Shown: positions 6,533 to 13,691, counted from the stretch's first letter. The stretch: DNA of 15,520 nt from Actinomycetota bacterium (GCA_013695115.1 JACDBD010000407.1:1-15520), one strand, 5' to 3'. Notes: generated by a model not told the origin, from the letters alone. Translations and numbers: made by a program.

Positions 6533-7345
6533 TCAGGTCGACTGGATGAACGACTTGACCACCGCGACGTAGGCGTCGGGGTGGGTGAGCTGGGGCACGT
6601 GGCCCGCGCCCGCGAACGTGTGACGGTGGGCGGCGGGCAAGGCCCGGGCGAGTCGCTCGATGATCGGAGCAAACATCGGCGGACTTTGGTTGCCGTGGCT
6701 CAGGAGTACCGGAGACGACACCGCCCCGAGCGCCCCGAGGTCGATCATGAGGGCGTCGGGATCATTCAACTCGCCGAGAAACGTCGGGGCGTGCCGGACG
6801 AACATCTCTTGCATCGGAGGCGGGATCTCCGACCACATGCCGGGCCCCAGCGCGACGGTCTCGACGAACTGTTCCGCGCCGGTGGCGTGGGCGCCCGCTT
6901 CGAGGAGCTGACGCACCGCTTCGATGGACTCGGCCGACGTCTCGAGGATCGCCTTGGCTTCGGGATCATCGGCGAGCAGCGGCAAGAACGGCGGCTCGTG
7001 ACCCGCGGTCCGCCGCACGAGCTCAGGCCGTTCAACCGTCAGGCGCAGCGCGATGCAGGCACCGTACGAGTTGGCGACAATGTTCGCCGGCGCGATTCCG
7101 AGCTTCTCGATCAGCGCCACGAGGTCGGCGACGTCATCGTGCACCGTGCCGTCCTCGGGTGGACCGCTGCTCCGCCCGTGCCCGCGGCGGTCGTACGTGA
7201 CGACGCCGAAGGACTCGGCGAAACCAGGCACCACGAAGCCCCAGGTCTCGCCCTCGCCCCAGGAGCCGTGGACCAGCACCAGCGGCTCCCCTCGGCCCAT
7301 CTCTTCGTAGCTGAGCGGCGTCCCGTTGATGTCCTCGACCGGCAC
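6533..7345 (-). CDS. Alpha/beta-hydrolase
   Basis: A 270-residue alpha/beta-hydrolase. The GTG start (7345-7343) is preceded by AGGGGG about 6 nt upstream and gives MPVEDINGTPLSYEEMGRGE. Features are LVLVHGSWG (oxyanion loop, about 23-30), VVTYDRRGHGRSS (48-60), nucleophile elbow ANSYGAC (Ser93) and GAGHVPQL (His249). The canonical acid position after strand 7 reads HGNQSPP, where relatives I recall have GGDSPP, so the usual Asp is not seen there; another acid may serve or activity may be changed. The substrate is unknown. In a steroid cluster such enzymes can be ester, lactone or C-C hydrolases, but there is no evidence for a ring-cleavage (HsaD-type) role. It is probably the last gene of the operon led by the aldehyde dehydrogenase, 32 bp after the ACT gene. 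Confidence 0.87.
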   Translation of the reverse strand: MPVEDINGTPLSYEEMGRGEPLVLVHGSWGEGETWGFVVPGFAESFGVVTYDRRGHGRSSGPPEDGTVHDDVADLVALIEKLGIAPANIVANSYGACIALRLTVERPELVRRTAGHEPPFLPLLADDPEAKAILETSAESIEAVRQLLEAGAHATGAEQFVETVALGPGMWSEIPPPMQEMFVRHAPTFLGELNDPDALMIDLGALGAVSSPVLLSHGNQSPPMFAPIIERLARALPAAHRHTFAGAGHVPQLTHPDAYVAVVKSFIQST

Positions 7346-7377
7346 GATCGTCCCCCTTTCTCGACGTTCGACAACTC

Positions 7378-7752
7378 CTAGTCGAGCGCGGTCTTGACTT
7401 GGGCGAGGTCGTCGGCGGCGAACACCAGCCGGGTGCTCGTCGCCATGTAGGCAAGGGTGAGGTTCACGCCGGCGTCGCCGAGCTTGCGGCTCACCTCGCC
7501 GAGGACCCCCGGGGTGTCTTCCACGTCGACCACCGCCACTTCCTGCTCGGAGGCGATTTCGATGCCCGCCGCCGTCAGTGCGTCGAACGCAGGCGTGGGG
7601 TCGTCGACCAGCACGTGGATCTCGGCCTGTCCCCCACCACTGGTCACGGCGCAGAAGCCCTCGATGTTGACGCCGGCCTCGCCGAGGACCTGGCCGAGTC
7701 TCGCCAACTCGCCCGGTTGGTCGTCGAGGTGGATGGCGAGGTCCGACGCCAT
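7378..7752 (-). CDS. Tandem ACT-domain protein
   Basis: A 124-residue protein made of two ACT-like repeats. The first (about 1-60) reads MASDLAIHLDDQPGELARLG with GEAGVNIEGFCAVTSGG. The second (about 70-124) reads VAVVDVEDTPGVLGEVSRKL with GDAGVNLTLAYMATSTRLVF. Each shows the ACT signature of a beta strand, D-x-PG-x-L, a helix and 'AGVNI/L'. ACT domains bind small ligands, commonly amino acids, and regulate enzymes or transcription; stand-alone tandem ACT proteins are usually uncharacterised. There is no catalytic domain. It sits 17 bp after the steroid-CoA ligase stop and upstream of an alpha/beta-hydrolase in the same direction, so it is likely co-transcribed. Its role in a steroid operon is unknown. 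The ATG at 7752 was chosen because the conserved domain begins there. Confidence 0.85.
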   Translation of the reverse strand: MASDLAIHLDDQPGELARLGQVLGEAGVNIEGFCAVTSGGGQAEIHVLVDDPTPAFDALTAAGIEIASEQEVAVVDVEDTPGVLGEVSRKLGDAGVNLTLAYMATSTRLVFAADDLAQVKTALD

Positions 7753-7769
7753 GACGCCAGTCTCGCGCC

Positions 7770-9446
7770 TCAGATCGCGTCCAACACGTGGGCTCGACCG
7801 TTGGCGACGAACTCCTTGCGGATGGCCTCGGCGTCGGCGGCTTCCAGCCGGCGGTACCTCGCGTCCTCGGCGCGGATCCACACCAGGTCATTGGTCTCCC
7901 ACCGCTCGGACCGCACCGGCTGCTTGTTCACCTTGTTGTTGGCGGTGAGCGGCATCCGCTCGACGACGCGGATGTAGCGCGGCGCCCACTTCGTGCCGAG
8001 GTCGGGTTGATCGGCGAGGAACGCCGCGAACGCGTCGGGATCGAACTCGGTTCCCGGCGTCAGCTCGAGCGCGGCCATGACCTGGTCGCCGGTGCGGGTG
8101 TCGGGCACCGGGTACACCGCCACCATCACCGCTCCGGGCAGACGTGACAGGATCCGCTCGATCGGAGCGGCGGCAAAGTTCTCGCTGTCGACGCGCAGGC
8201 GGTCGGAGCTACGGCCGGCGAAGTAGAACCAGCCGTCCTCGTCGCGATAGCCGAGGTCACCGCTCCAGAACCACCCGTCGCGCAACCGCTCGGCGTCGGC
8301 CTCGGGGTTGTTGTAGTAACCCTCGAACCGCGCCCCCGTGTCGCGGCGGACGAGCTCGCCGATCGACTCGTCGCCATTCAACAGGCGCCCGGTAGCCGTA
8401 TCGAAACGCGCCCGGGGGCACTCGCGCCCGGTGTCGGGGTCGATCACCGCGACATCGGCGTTCTCAGCCGGGCGGGGCTTGCCCAACGCCTGCTCCGGAC
8501 AGCCCGGCAGCCGCACGAGCGCGATCGCCCCCTCGCTCGAGCCGTAGTTCTCGATGAGCTTGCACCCGAAGCGGGCCTCGAAGCGCTCGCGATCGAGCGC
8601 CGACGCCTCGGTCCCGAAGCCGAGCTTCAAGTCGTTGTCGGCGTCGTGGGGTGTCTCGGGCGTGGCGAGGATGTACGACAGCGCCCGACCGACGTAGTTG
8701 AAGTAGGTGGCGCGGTAGCGGCGGATGTCGGGAAGGAAGCCCGATGCCGAGAACTTCCGCCGCAGCGCAACCGTCGCCCCGGCGGCCACTGCTTCGGTCC
8801 AGTTGGCCATGAGCGCGTTGCCGTGGAAGAGCGGCATCGACTGGTAGCAGACGCTGTCTCGAGTGATGCCGAACGCGGGCGCGCTCACGATGCCGGCAGC
8901 AGCGAGTCGCCCCGAGCTGCAGACGACCGCCTTCGGGGCGCTGGTCGACCCGGATGTGAACAGCAGCAGGAGGGAGGTGTCCCATGCGGGGAGCTGCTCG
9001 GGCACCGGCACACCGGCGTACCCGCGCACGCGCTCGTCGTAGGCGGGCGTCTCGATGGTGAGCAGCGACCCGTCGTCGATGCCGAGTTCGAGCCCGGCCA
9101 GCAGCTCGGCGCCGCTGCCGTCGGTCACGAGGAGCTGACAGTCGGTGTGGCGTACGTCGTGGGCGAGCTCGTCGCCGCGCCGGGTCGGGTTGATGCCGAC
9201 CACGGCCGCTCCCGCCAGCGCGGCCCCACCGATCCAGTACAGGTACTCGGGAACGTTCTCGAGCAGGACGCCGATATGGAACGGCCCCGGGCGGCAAGCG
9301 TCCGTTAGCAGCGCGGCGCGCGCCGCGGCCGCGGCGACGAACGCGCGGTAGCTGATCGTCTCGTCCTCGAAGAAGACCGCCGGATGGTCGTCCTCGGCGC
9401 GGGCGACGAGCAGGTCGCCGAAACCCGGCGGCGCCGTCTCGGCCAT
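7770..9446 (-). CDS. fadD17: FadD17-like steroid/acyl-CoA synthetase (ANL superfamily)
   Basis: A 558-residue AMP-forming acyl-CoA ligase. The AMP-binding P-loop is LLLLFTSGSTSAPKAVVCSS (159-178). Then follow YQSMPLFHGNALMANW, a stretch LRRKFSASGFLPDIRRYRAT with YFNYVGRALSYILATPETP that closely matches FadD17 (Rv3506) as I recall it, NYGSSEGAI (A5), GWFWSGDLGYRDEDGWFYF (A7) and a C-terminal NNKVNKQPV whose Lys would be the adenylation lysine. FadD17 activates steroid side-chain carboxylates (C24/C26) to CoA thioesters. About 55 residues longer than FadD17: there is an extra ARFDTATGRLLNGDESIGEL section near the middle and a C-terminal extension of about 30 residues (VWIRAEDARYRRLE...). ATG lies 3 bp after the ACAD stop. 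Downstream of an aldehyde dehydrogenase, it could take that enzyme's acid product. Confidence 0.87.
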   Translation of the reverse strand: MAETAPPGFGDLLVARAEDDHPAVFFEDETISYRAFVAAAAARAALLTDACRPGPFHIGVLLENVPEYLYWIGGAALAGAAVVGINPTRRGDELAHDVRHTDCQLLVTDGSGAELLAGLELGIDDGSLLTIETPAYDERVRGYAGVPVPEQLPAWDTSLLLLFTSGSTSAPKAVVCSSGRLAAAGIVSAPAFGITRDSVCYQSMPLFHGNALMANWTEAVAAGATVALRRKFSASGFLPDIRRYRATYFNYVGRALSYILATPETPHDADNDLKLGFGTEASALDRERFEARFGCKLIENYGSSEGAIALVRLPGCPEQALGKPRPAENADVAVIDPDTGRECPRARFDTATGRLLNGDESIGELVRRDTGARFEGYYNNPEADAERLRDGWFWSGDLGYRDEDGWFYFAGRSSDRLRVDSENFAAAPIERILSRLPGAVMVAVYPVPDTRTGDQVMAALELTPGTEFDPDAFAAFLADQPDLGTKWAPRYIRVVERMPLTANNKVNKQPVRSERWETNDLVWIRAEDARYRRLEAADAEAIRKEFVANGRAHVLDAI

Positions 9447-9449
9447 GGC

Positions 9450-10681
9450 TCAGCTCTCGACCAGCTCGCGGAACGGGACCGTCTTGTCGGGGCGGGGCTC
9501 GGCGGGCAGACCCAGCACCCGCTCGCCGATCACGTTGCGCTGCACCTGGTCGGTGCCGCCCCCGATGCGCACGCCCCATTGTCCCAGGAACTGCTGCTGC
9601 CAGAACCCGCCGTACGGGGCGTCGTCGTGCAGGAGCGCGCCGGCCGGACCCTCCAACGCGAGGGCAAGATCGCCGTGAGCGCGACGTGGCGCGAGACCGC
9701 CAGCTTCAGCACCGAGCTCTCGGGCCCGGGCGCGCCACCTCGACGCGCCGCCGCCTGCGCCCGCAACCCCAGGTACTTGATCACCTCGAAGCGCATGTAC
9801 GCGGCCGCGAGCCGCTGGCGCAGGACCGGGTCGCCGACACGACCCTCGCCCTCGGCGAGGCGCAGGAAGTCGCGGAAGCCGACGGTGGTGCCGCCGCCGA
9901 TGAGGTTGCGCTCGTTCGCCAGCGTCGTGTGCGCGACCGTCCACCCGCCGTCGACCTCGCCCACGACGTTCGTGTGCGGGATGCGCACGTCGGTCAGGAA
10001 GACCTCGTTGAAGTGGGCGACCCCGTTGATCTGGCGGAGCGGACGGATCTCGACACCGGGCGAATGCATGTCGAGCACGAAGTAGGTGATGCCGCGGTGC
10101 TTGGAGGCGTCGGGGTCGGTGCGGGCGAGGAGGATGCCGAGGTCACTGTGGTGCGCGCCCGAGCTCCACACCTTCTGCCCGTTGACCCCCCACTCGTCAC
10201 CGTCACGCTCGGCGCGCGTGCGAAGTCCGGCGAGGTCGGAGCCGGCGCCGGGCTCGCTGAATAGCTGGCACCACACCTCGTCGCCCCGCAGCAGCGGACG
10301 CAGGTAGCGCTCCTGCTGCGCAGGCGTCCCGTGCGTCATCAACGTGGGGCCGACCATGGCGATCCCCACCGCGAACACGCCGGTGTCGACCTCGAAGCGC
10401 GCCTGCTCCCGGGCGAAGATTCGGGCCTCCCCGACCGTTCCCCCGCGCCCGCCGTGGGCTTCGGGCCACGAGATCCCGGCCCAGCCGGCGTCGTAGAGCT
10501 TGCGCTGCCACTCCTGGCAGCGCCGCACGTGCTCGGCGTCGGCCCCGGGGCTGGGGTCGCCGGAGAAGTGGAAGCGCGACCAGTCCCGTTCGTCACCGGA
10601 GCGGCGCCGGGCGTGGGCTTCGAGCCAGGCCCGGACCTCGGTCCGGAAGGCGGCGTCGGCGGGCGACTCGGCGGTGCTCAG
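9450..10681 (-). CDS. Acyl-CoA dehydrogenase, interrupted by an apparent 1-nt frameshift
   Basis: About 410 residues if the frame is repaired. The N-terminal part reads ADAAFRTEVRAWLEAHA, AGISWPEAHGGRGG, LFSEPGAGSDLAGLRTRAE, VNGQKVWSSGAHHSDLGILL and TTLANERNLIGGG, whose Glu is at the IVD-type catalytic position. It continues to LKLAVSRHVALT. There the frame must change by one base to reach GDLALALEGPAGALL, QQQFLGQWGVRIGGGTDQVQ and RNVIGERVLGLPAEP, the normal C-terminus with the stop at 9450-9452. The whole interval is 1232 nt, not a multiple of three. The start appears to be CTG (10681-10679), overlapping the aldehyde dehydrogenase TGA as CTGA; no ATG/GTG fits. It resembles FadE17/FadE26-type alpha ACADs. 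The frameshift may be a sequencing error or true inactivation. Confidence 0.82.
9673..9674 (-). other. Frameshift position in the acyl-CoA dehydrogenase
   Basis: The minus strand reads CTC ACG GCG ATC TTG (LTAIL) and then runs into non-family sequence. Adding one G to the ACGG run would give CTC ACG GGC GAT CTT (LTGDL), continuing into a perfect ACAD C-terminus. The missing base therefore lies in the plus-strand CC at 9673-9674, within a few nt. Confidence 0.82.
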
Positions 10682-12126
10682 GTTCCGGGGGGAGGAGCGA
10701 TCGACTTCAGCTCGAGATAGTGCTCGAGGCCCTCGCGCCCGAACTCGCGCCCGATGCCCGAGCCCTTGTAGCCGCCGAAGGGAGCCATGAAGTCCATCGT
10801 GTACTGGTTGACGCCGTAGGAGCCGGTGCGCACGCGCCGGGCGATGTCCATTCCTTTCTCGACGTCGGCGGTCCACACGGAGCCGGCCAAGCCGTAGTCG
10901 CTGTCGTTGGCGATGCGCACCGCGTCGTCCGCGTCCTCGTAGGGGATGACCGCGAGGACGGGGCCGAAGATCTCCTCCCGGGCGATGCGCATCGAGTTGT
11001 CGACGCCGCTGAAGAGGGTGGGCTTGACGTACCAGCCCTTCTCCATCCCGGCGGGGTGGCCGTTGCCGCCCACGTGCACCTTCGCGCCCTCCTCCTGGCC
11101 CAGCGCGATGTACTTCTCGACCCGCTCCTGCTGCCGCTCGGCGACGAGCGGGCCGACTTCCGTTGCGGCGTCGTGGGGGTCGCCCACCACGAGGTCGCCC
11201 ATCATCCCGCCGATCGCGTCGACGACGTCGTCGTAGCGGTCGCGGCTGGCGAGGATGCGGGTCTGCGCGACACAGGCCTGACCGTTGTTCATGAGCGAGG
11301 CGAACTTCAGGCCCGCCACGGTCTGCTCCAGGTCGGCGTCGTCGAGGACGATCGCAGCCGACTTGCCACCGAGTTCGAGTGTGCACCGCTTGAGCTGCTC
11401 GCCGCAGATGCCGGCGATGCGTCGACCGGCGGCGGTCGACCCGGTGAAGGCGATCTTGTCGACGCCGGGATGGCGCACGAGGTGCTCTCCCACCTCGCGC
11501 CCCGCCGGGATGATGCTGACCACACCCTTGGGGATGCCGGCCTCGTCGAGCAGCTCCGCCAGCTTGAACGCGTCGAGGGGCGTCTCCGGCGACGGCTTGA
11601 TGACGATGGCGCACCCGGCAATGAGCGCGGGCGCGAGCTTCGACATCGTCACGAACTGGGGAACGTTCCACGGCACGATCGCGCCGACGACACCGACCGG
11701 CTCCCGCCGCACGATCATCTCGCTGCTGAGGACGCCCGGCCGGGTCTCCTCCCACGGGAAGTCGGCGCCGACCTTGAGGAAGGCGTCAAGCATCATCCAC
11801 GGGGCCGGCGACTGCGCCAGGTTCGAGAACGTGATCGGCGAGCCCATCTCCTCGGTGATGACCTCGGCCATGTCGGGGATGTGGGCGGCATACACCTCGC
11901 TGAACTTCTGGACCGCGGCGATGCGCTCCTCTGGCTGCAGGCGGGGCCACTCGCCCTGGTCGAACGCGTGGCGCGCCGTCTCGACCGCCCGGTCGATGTC
12001 GGCCTCGGTGCCCTCGGGCACGCGCCCGACGACCTCCTCCGAGTGCGGCGAGATCACCTCGATGGTGCCCGTGCCCGCCGGGTCGACCCACTCGCCCCCG
12101 ATGTACAGCTGCTTGTGCTCGTGCAC
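10678..12126 (-). CDS. NAD(P)-dependent aldehyde dehydrogenase
   Basis: A 482-residue ALDH-superfamily protein of full length. The start is GTG with GAGGAG 6 nt upstream, giving MHEHKQLYIGGEWVDP. Key residues are Asn154 (VPWNVPQ), the Rossmann region IKPSPETP and FTGSTAAGRRI, Glu251 (LELGGKS, general base) and the catalytic Cys285 (NNGQACVAQTRI). A C-terminal EIFGPVLAVIPYEDADDA and FGGYKGSGIGREFGREGLE are typical. It oxidises an aldehyde to the acid; the substrate cannot be read from sequence. The operon continues into an ACAD and a FadD17-like ligase, so oxidation of a steroid side-chain aldehyde to an acid ready for CoA ligation is plausible (inference). It is the first gene of this operon, with a KstR-like operator about 70 bp upstream. 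Its stop overlaps the CTG start of the ACAD. Confidence 0.92.
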   Translation of the reverse strand: MHEHKQLYIGGEWVDPAGTGTIEVISPHSEEVVGRVPEGTEADIDRAVETARHAFDQGEWPRLQPEERIAAVQKFSEVYAAHIPDMAEVITEEMGSPITFSNLAQSPAPWMMLDAFLKVGADFPWEETRPGVLSSEMIVRREPVGVVGAIVPWNVPQFVTMSKLAPALIAGCAIVIKPSPETPLDAFKLAELLDEAGIPKGVVSIIPAGREVGEHLVRHPGVDKIAFTGSTAAGRRIAGICGEQLKRCTLELGGKSAAIVLDDADLEQTVAGLKFASLMNNGQACVAQTRILASRDRYDDVVDAIGGMMGDLVVGDPHDAATEVGPLVAERQQERVEKYIALGQEEGAKVHVGGNGHPAGMEKGWYVKPTLFSGVDNSMRIAREEIFGPVLAVIPYEDADDAVRIANDSDYGLAGSVWTADVEKGMDIARRVRTGSYGVNQYTMDFMAPFGGYKGSGIGREFGREGLEHYLELKSIAPPPGT

Positions 12127-12132
12127 GGCGCG

Positions 12133-12138
12133 CTCCTC
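12133..12138 (-). promoter_or_regulatory. Ribosome binding site for the aldehyde dehydrogenase
   Basis: The minus strand reads GAGGAG, 6 nt before the GTG at 12126-12124. It supports the GTG start. Confidence 0.7.
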
Positions 12139-12140
12139 TA

Positions 12141-12174
12141 CCTCTTCTAGCTGGCTCTTCTGGCTGGCTCTTTC
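12141..12174 (-). repeat. Short purine-rich tandem repeats in the aldehyde dehydrogenase leader
   Basis: On the minus strand two near-identical units, GAAAGAGCCAGCCA (12174-12161) and GAAGAGCCAGCTA (12160-12148), are followed by a partial third, GAAGAGG (12147-12141), which runs into the Shine-Dalgarno. They lie between the operator and the GTG start. They may reflect slippage; a role is unknown. Confidence 0.6.
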
Positions 12175-12196
12175 GGACGGTTCGACCCGCTCAGAG

Positions 12197-12210
12197 TAGA
12201 ACCGGTTCTA
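12197..12210. promoter_or_regulatory. KstR-type operator upstream of the aldehyde dehydrogenase operon
   Basis: TAGAACCGGTTCTA is a perfect 14-bp palindrome. It has the same half-sites as the operator at 5628-5641 and fits TnnAACnnGTTnnA. It starts 12 bp beyond the stop of the KstR-like gene and lies 71 bp upstream of the aldehyde dehydrogenase GTG, a sensible promoter position. I cannot place -10/-35 boxes with confidence. Confidence 0.82.
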
Positions 12211-12222
12211 GGCGAGCGACAA

Positions 12223-12810
12223 CTAGACGTCGCGGAGAAGGAGGCGGGCGGCCGACTCGAGCTCGTCGCCGACGGCCCCGACGTTGGTCCAACCGTTCAC
12301 CCAGCCTTGCAGCGCCGAGAACCACACGTGCGAGAGGGCGCGAATGATCCCTTCACGGAGAGCGGGATCGACGTCGCTCATCGGCTTGGCCAGGATCGCC
12401 GCCATCACCTCAGTGATCTCGCGCTGACAAGGAGAGACCGCAGGGTCGGGTGACGAGATGGCGGTGACCATGGCCGCCATCAGCCGGGGCTCGCGCTCGG
12501 TACGTCGGGTGGCGCGGCGCAGCACGTCGACGACGCGGTCGGCAGCGGTGTCGCCTTCCGCCGGATGCTCCTCCAGTCGCCGCTGGACGTCGCGAGCGAA
12601 TGCCACCTGGCACGCCGCGAGCAGGTGATCTTTCGAGGCGAAGTACCGGTAGATCGTCCCGAGCGCGACACCGGCCTCCCGAGCGACGTCGCGCATCTGC
12701 ACCGCGTCGTACCCGCCTTCGGCCGCGAGCTTCATCGCGGCATCGAGGACGGCCTGGCGGCGCGCCGCCTGGTTGGGCGTCAGGGTCTCGACTTCGATCT
12801 CGAGCGCCAT
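12223..12810 (-). CDS. kstR: TetR-family repressor, KstR-like
   Basis: A 195-residue TetR regulator. The N-terminal DNA-binding domain (about residues 16-65) includes RRQAVLDAAMKLAAEGGYDA, VQMRDVAREAG and GVALGTIYRYFASKDHLL. These match Mtb KstR as I recall it (ILDATMAIASKGGYEAVQMR, VAVGTLYRYFPSKVHLL). The C-terminus RALSHVWFSALQGWVN and ESAARLLLRDV also parallels KstR. KstR represses cholesterol catabolism genes and is released by 3-oxo-cholest-4-en-26-oyl-CoA. Two operators of the KstR type lie in the window (5628 and 12197). ATG at 12810 is 2 bp after the stop of the phosphatase-like gene; a longer in-frame extension to 12984 is composition-poor and overlaps that gene, so I reject it. I see no KstR-type site immediately upstream of it, so autoregulation is not supported here. 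Confidence 0.87.
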   Translation of the reverse strand: MALEIEVETLTPNQAARRQAVLDAAMKLAAEGGYDAVQMRDVAREAGVALGTIYRYFASKDHLLAACQVAFARDVQRRLEEHPAEGDTAADRVVDVLRRATRRTEREPRLMAAMVTAISSPDPAVSPCQREITEVMAAILAKPMSDVDPALREGIIRALSHVWFSALQGWVNGWTNVGAVGDELESAARLLLRDV

Positions 12811-12812
12811 CG

Positions 12813-13349
12813 TCACAGGGTACGGCCTGCCAGAAGCGCCGAGACGGTTGTGAGGTCGCGATCGAGGCGGGCCACGGTCGCGCGGTACACGTCGAGCGGC
12901 TCGCCCACGGGGTCGGCGACCTCGTCGACGGCCCGTCCCAGTGGACGGTCGGCCGGTCGCGCCGCGGCCACGCGCCCGACCCACGCCGCCACCGGCTCCC
13001 CGGCGTCGCGGGGACCGACGCGCTCGCCCAGCCGGGCCAGCTCTCCCACGAGGAACACCCGGCCGCCGGCGTCGGGACAGCGCATGAGAGCGAATGACAC
13101 GTGGTCCCGGGTCATACCGAGCACGAGATCAGCCTGCTCGACGAGATCGGCGGTCAGGCGACGGTTTCGATGGCCGCCAATGTCGAGCTCGCGCTCGCGC
13201 ATGACGGTGATGGCGTCGCCGGTCGCACCCGATCCCCACGGGCGCGTGCCGGCCGACGAGACGCTGGCGCTGATGCCCAGGTCTTCGAGTTGGTGTCGGA
13301 GGATCGCCTCCGCCATCGGCGAGCGGCAGGCGTTGCCGGTGCACACCAA
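12813..13349 (-). CDS. Low-molecular-weight protein-tyrosine-phosphatase-like protein
   Basis: 178 residues from a TTG start. The P-loop CTGNACRS (Cys3 to Arg9 in CX5R) is followed by PMAEAILRHQL, SSAGTRPWGSG, DLVEQADLVLGMTRDHV (65-83) and VADPVGEPLDVYRATV, in which Asp146 of the DP loop would be the general acid. These are the marks of LMW-PTP / Wzb-like enzymes, which dephosphorylate tyrosines; the arsenate-reductase branch is a weaker alternative. The reading frame continues upstream as IDILLVCTGN, the expected first beta strand, but there is no ATG, GTG or TTG before a stop at 13101-13103 relative to 13400. So either TTG is used and strand one is clipped, or a rare start is used. The TetR gene begins 2 bp downstream, so the two are probably co-transcribed. 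Confidence 0.8.
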   Translation of the reverse strand: MVCTGNACRSPMAEAILRHQLEDLGISASVSSAGTRPWGSGATGDAITVMRERELDIGGHRNRRLTADLVEQADLVLGMTRDHVSFALMRCPDAGGRVFLVGELARLGERVGPRDAGEPVAAWVGRVAAARPADRPLGRAVDEVADPVGEPLDVYRATVARLDRDLTTVSALLAGRTL

Positions 13350-13691
13350 GAGGATGTCGATAGTGGCGGAGTGTACGACCGCCTCTCCAACGACCGCCCG
13401 TCACGCGTCGATGTGCGCGGCGTCGTGTGCACGGCCATTGAGCCGCAGACCCGGACAGCTACGAGCACGGCCACCGGACCGCTCCGGACCGGTTGCATCC
13501 GGGCGAGAAACCTCACTCGCCGAAGACGCGGCGCAGGTCGCGGGTGACGGCGCGGTAGTTCGGGTCCAACCAGTGGCTGCCACCACACTCGCCCCGACGC
13601 CCGCGAGCAGCCCCAGCGGGAAAACCGCGACGACCATCCCCGCTGGCTACCAGATCAAGCCGGGGATCCCGCGCACACCCGGGTCAGGCCA
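13350..13691. other. Intergenic stretch without a convincing gene
   Basis: About 340 bp upstream of the phosphatase-like gene. On the minus strand one frame starts MVVAVFPLGLLAGVGASVV (from 13637), like a short hydrophobic leader, then turns into low-quality sequence. Another frame ends in HWLDPNYRAVTRDLRRVFGE with a stop at 13513-13515, a protein-like tail without a start. Two direct copies of CCGGACCG lie at 13474-13481 and 13484-13491. I see no tRNA, KstR-type operator or clear terminator. It should hold the promoter of the phosphatase-TetR unit. Confidence 0.5.

Noticed and set aside
9530..11755. A 741-codon minus-strand frame
   Set aside because: Its N-terminal two thirds is a wrong-frame reading of the aldehyde dehydrogenase; only the section from about 10681 to 9675 is the real ACAD, and its last about 45 codons are past the frameshift.
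12811..12984. N-terminal extension of the TetR gene to 12984
   Set aside because: The added residues are Arg/Gly-rich, overlap the phosphatase-like gene and have no TetR counterpart; ATG 12810 gives the usual length.
13474..13491. Two direct copies of CCGGACCG
   Set aside because: Too short and too GC-typical to claim as a binding site or insertion footprint.
13545..13575. Possible tRNA T-arm (TTCGGGTCC)
   Set aside because: The flanks do not pair to a 5-bp stem, and no anticodon arm or acceptor can be found nearby.
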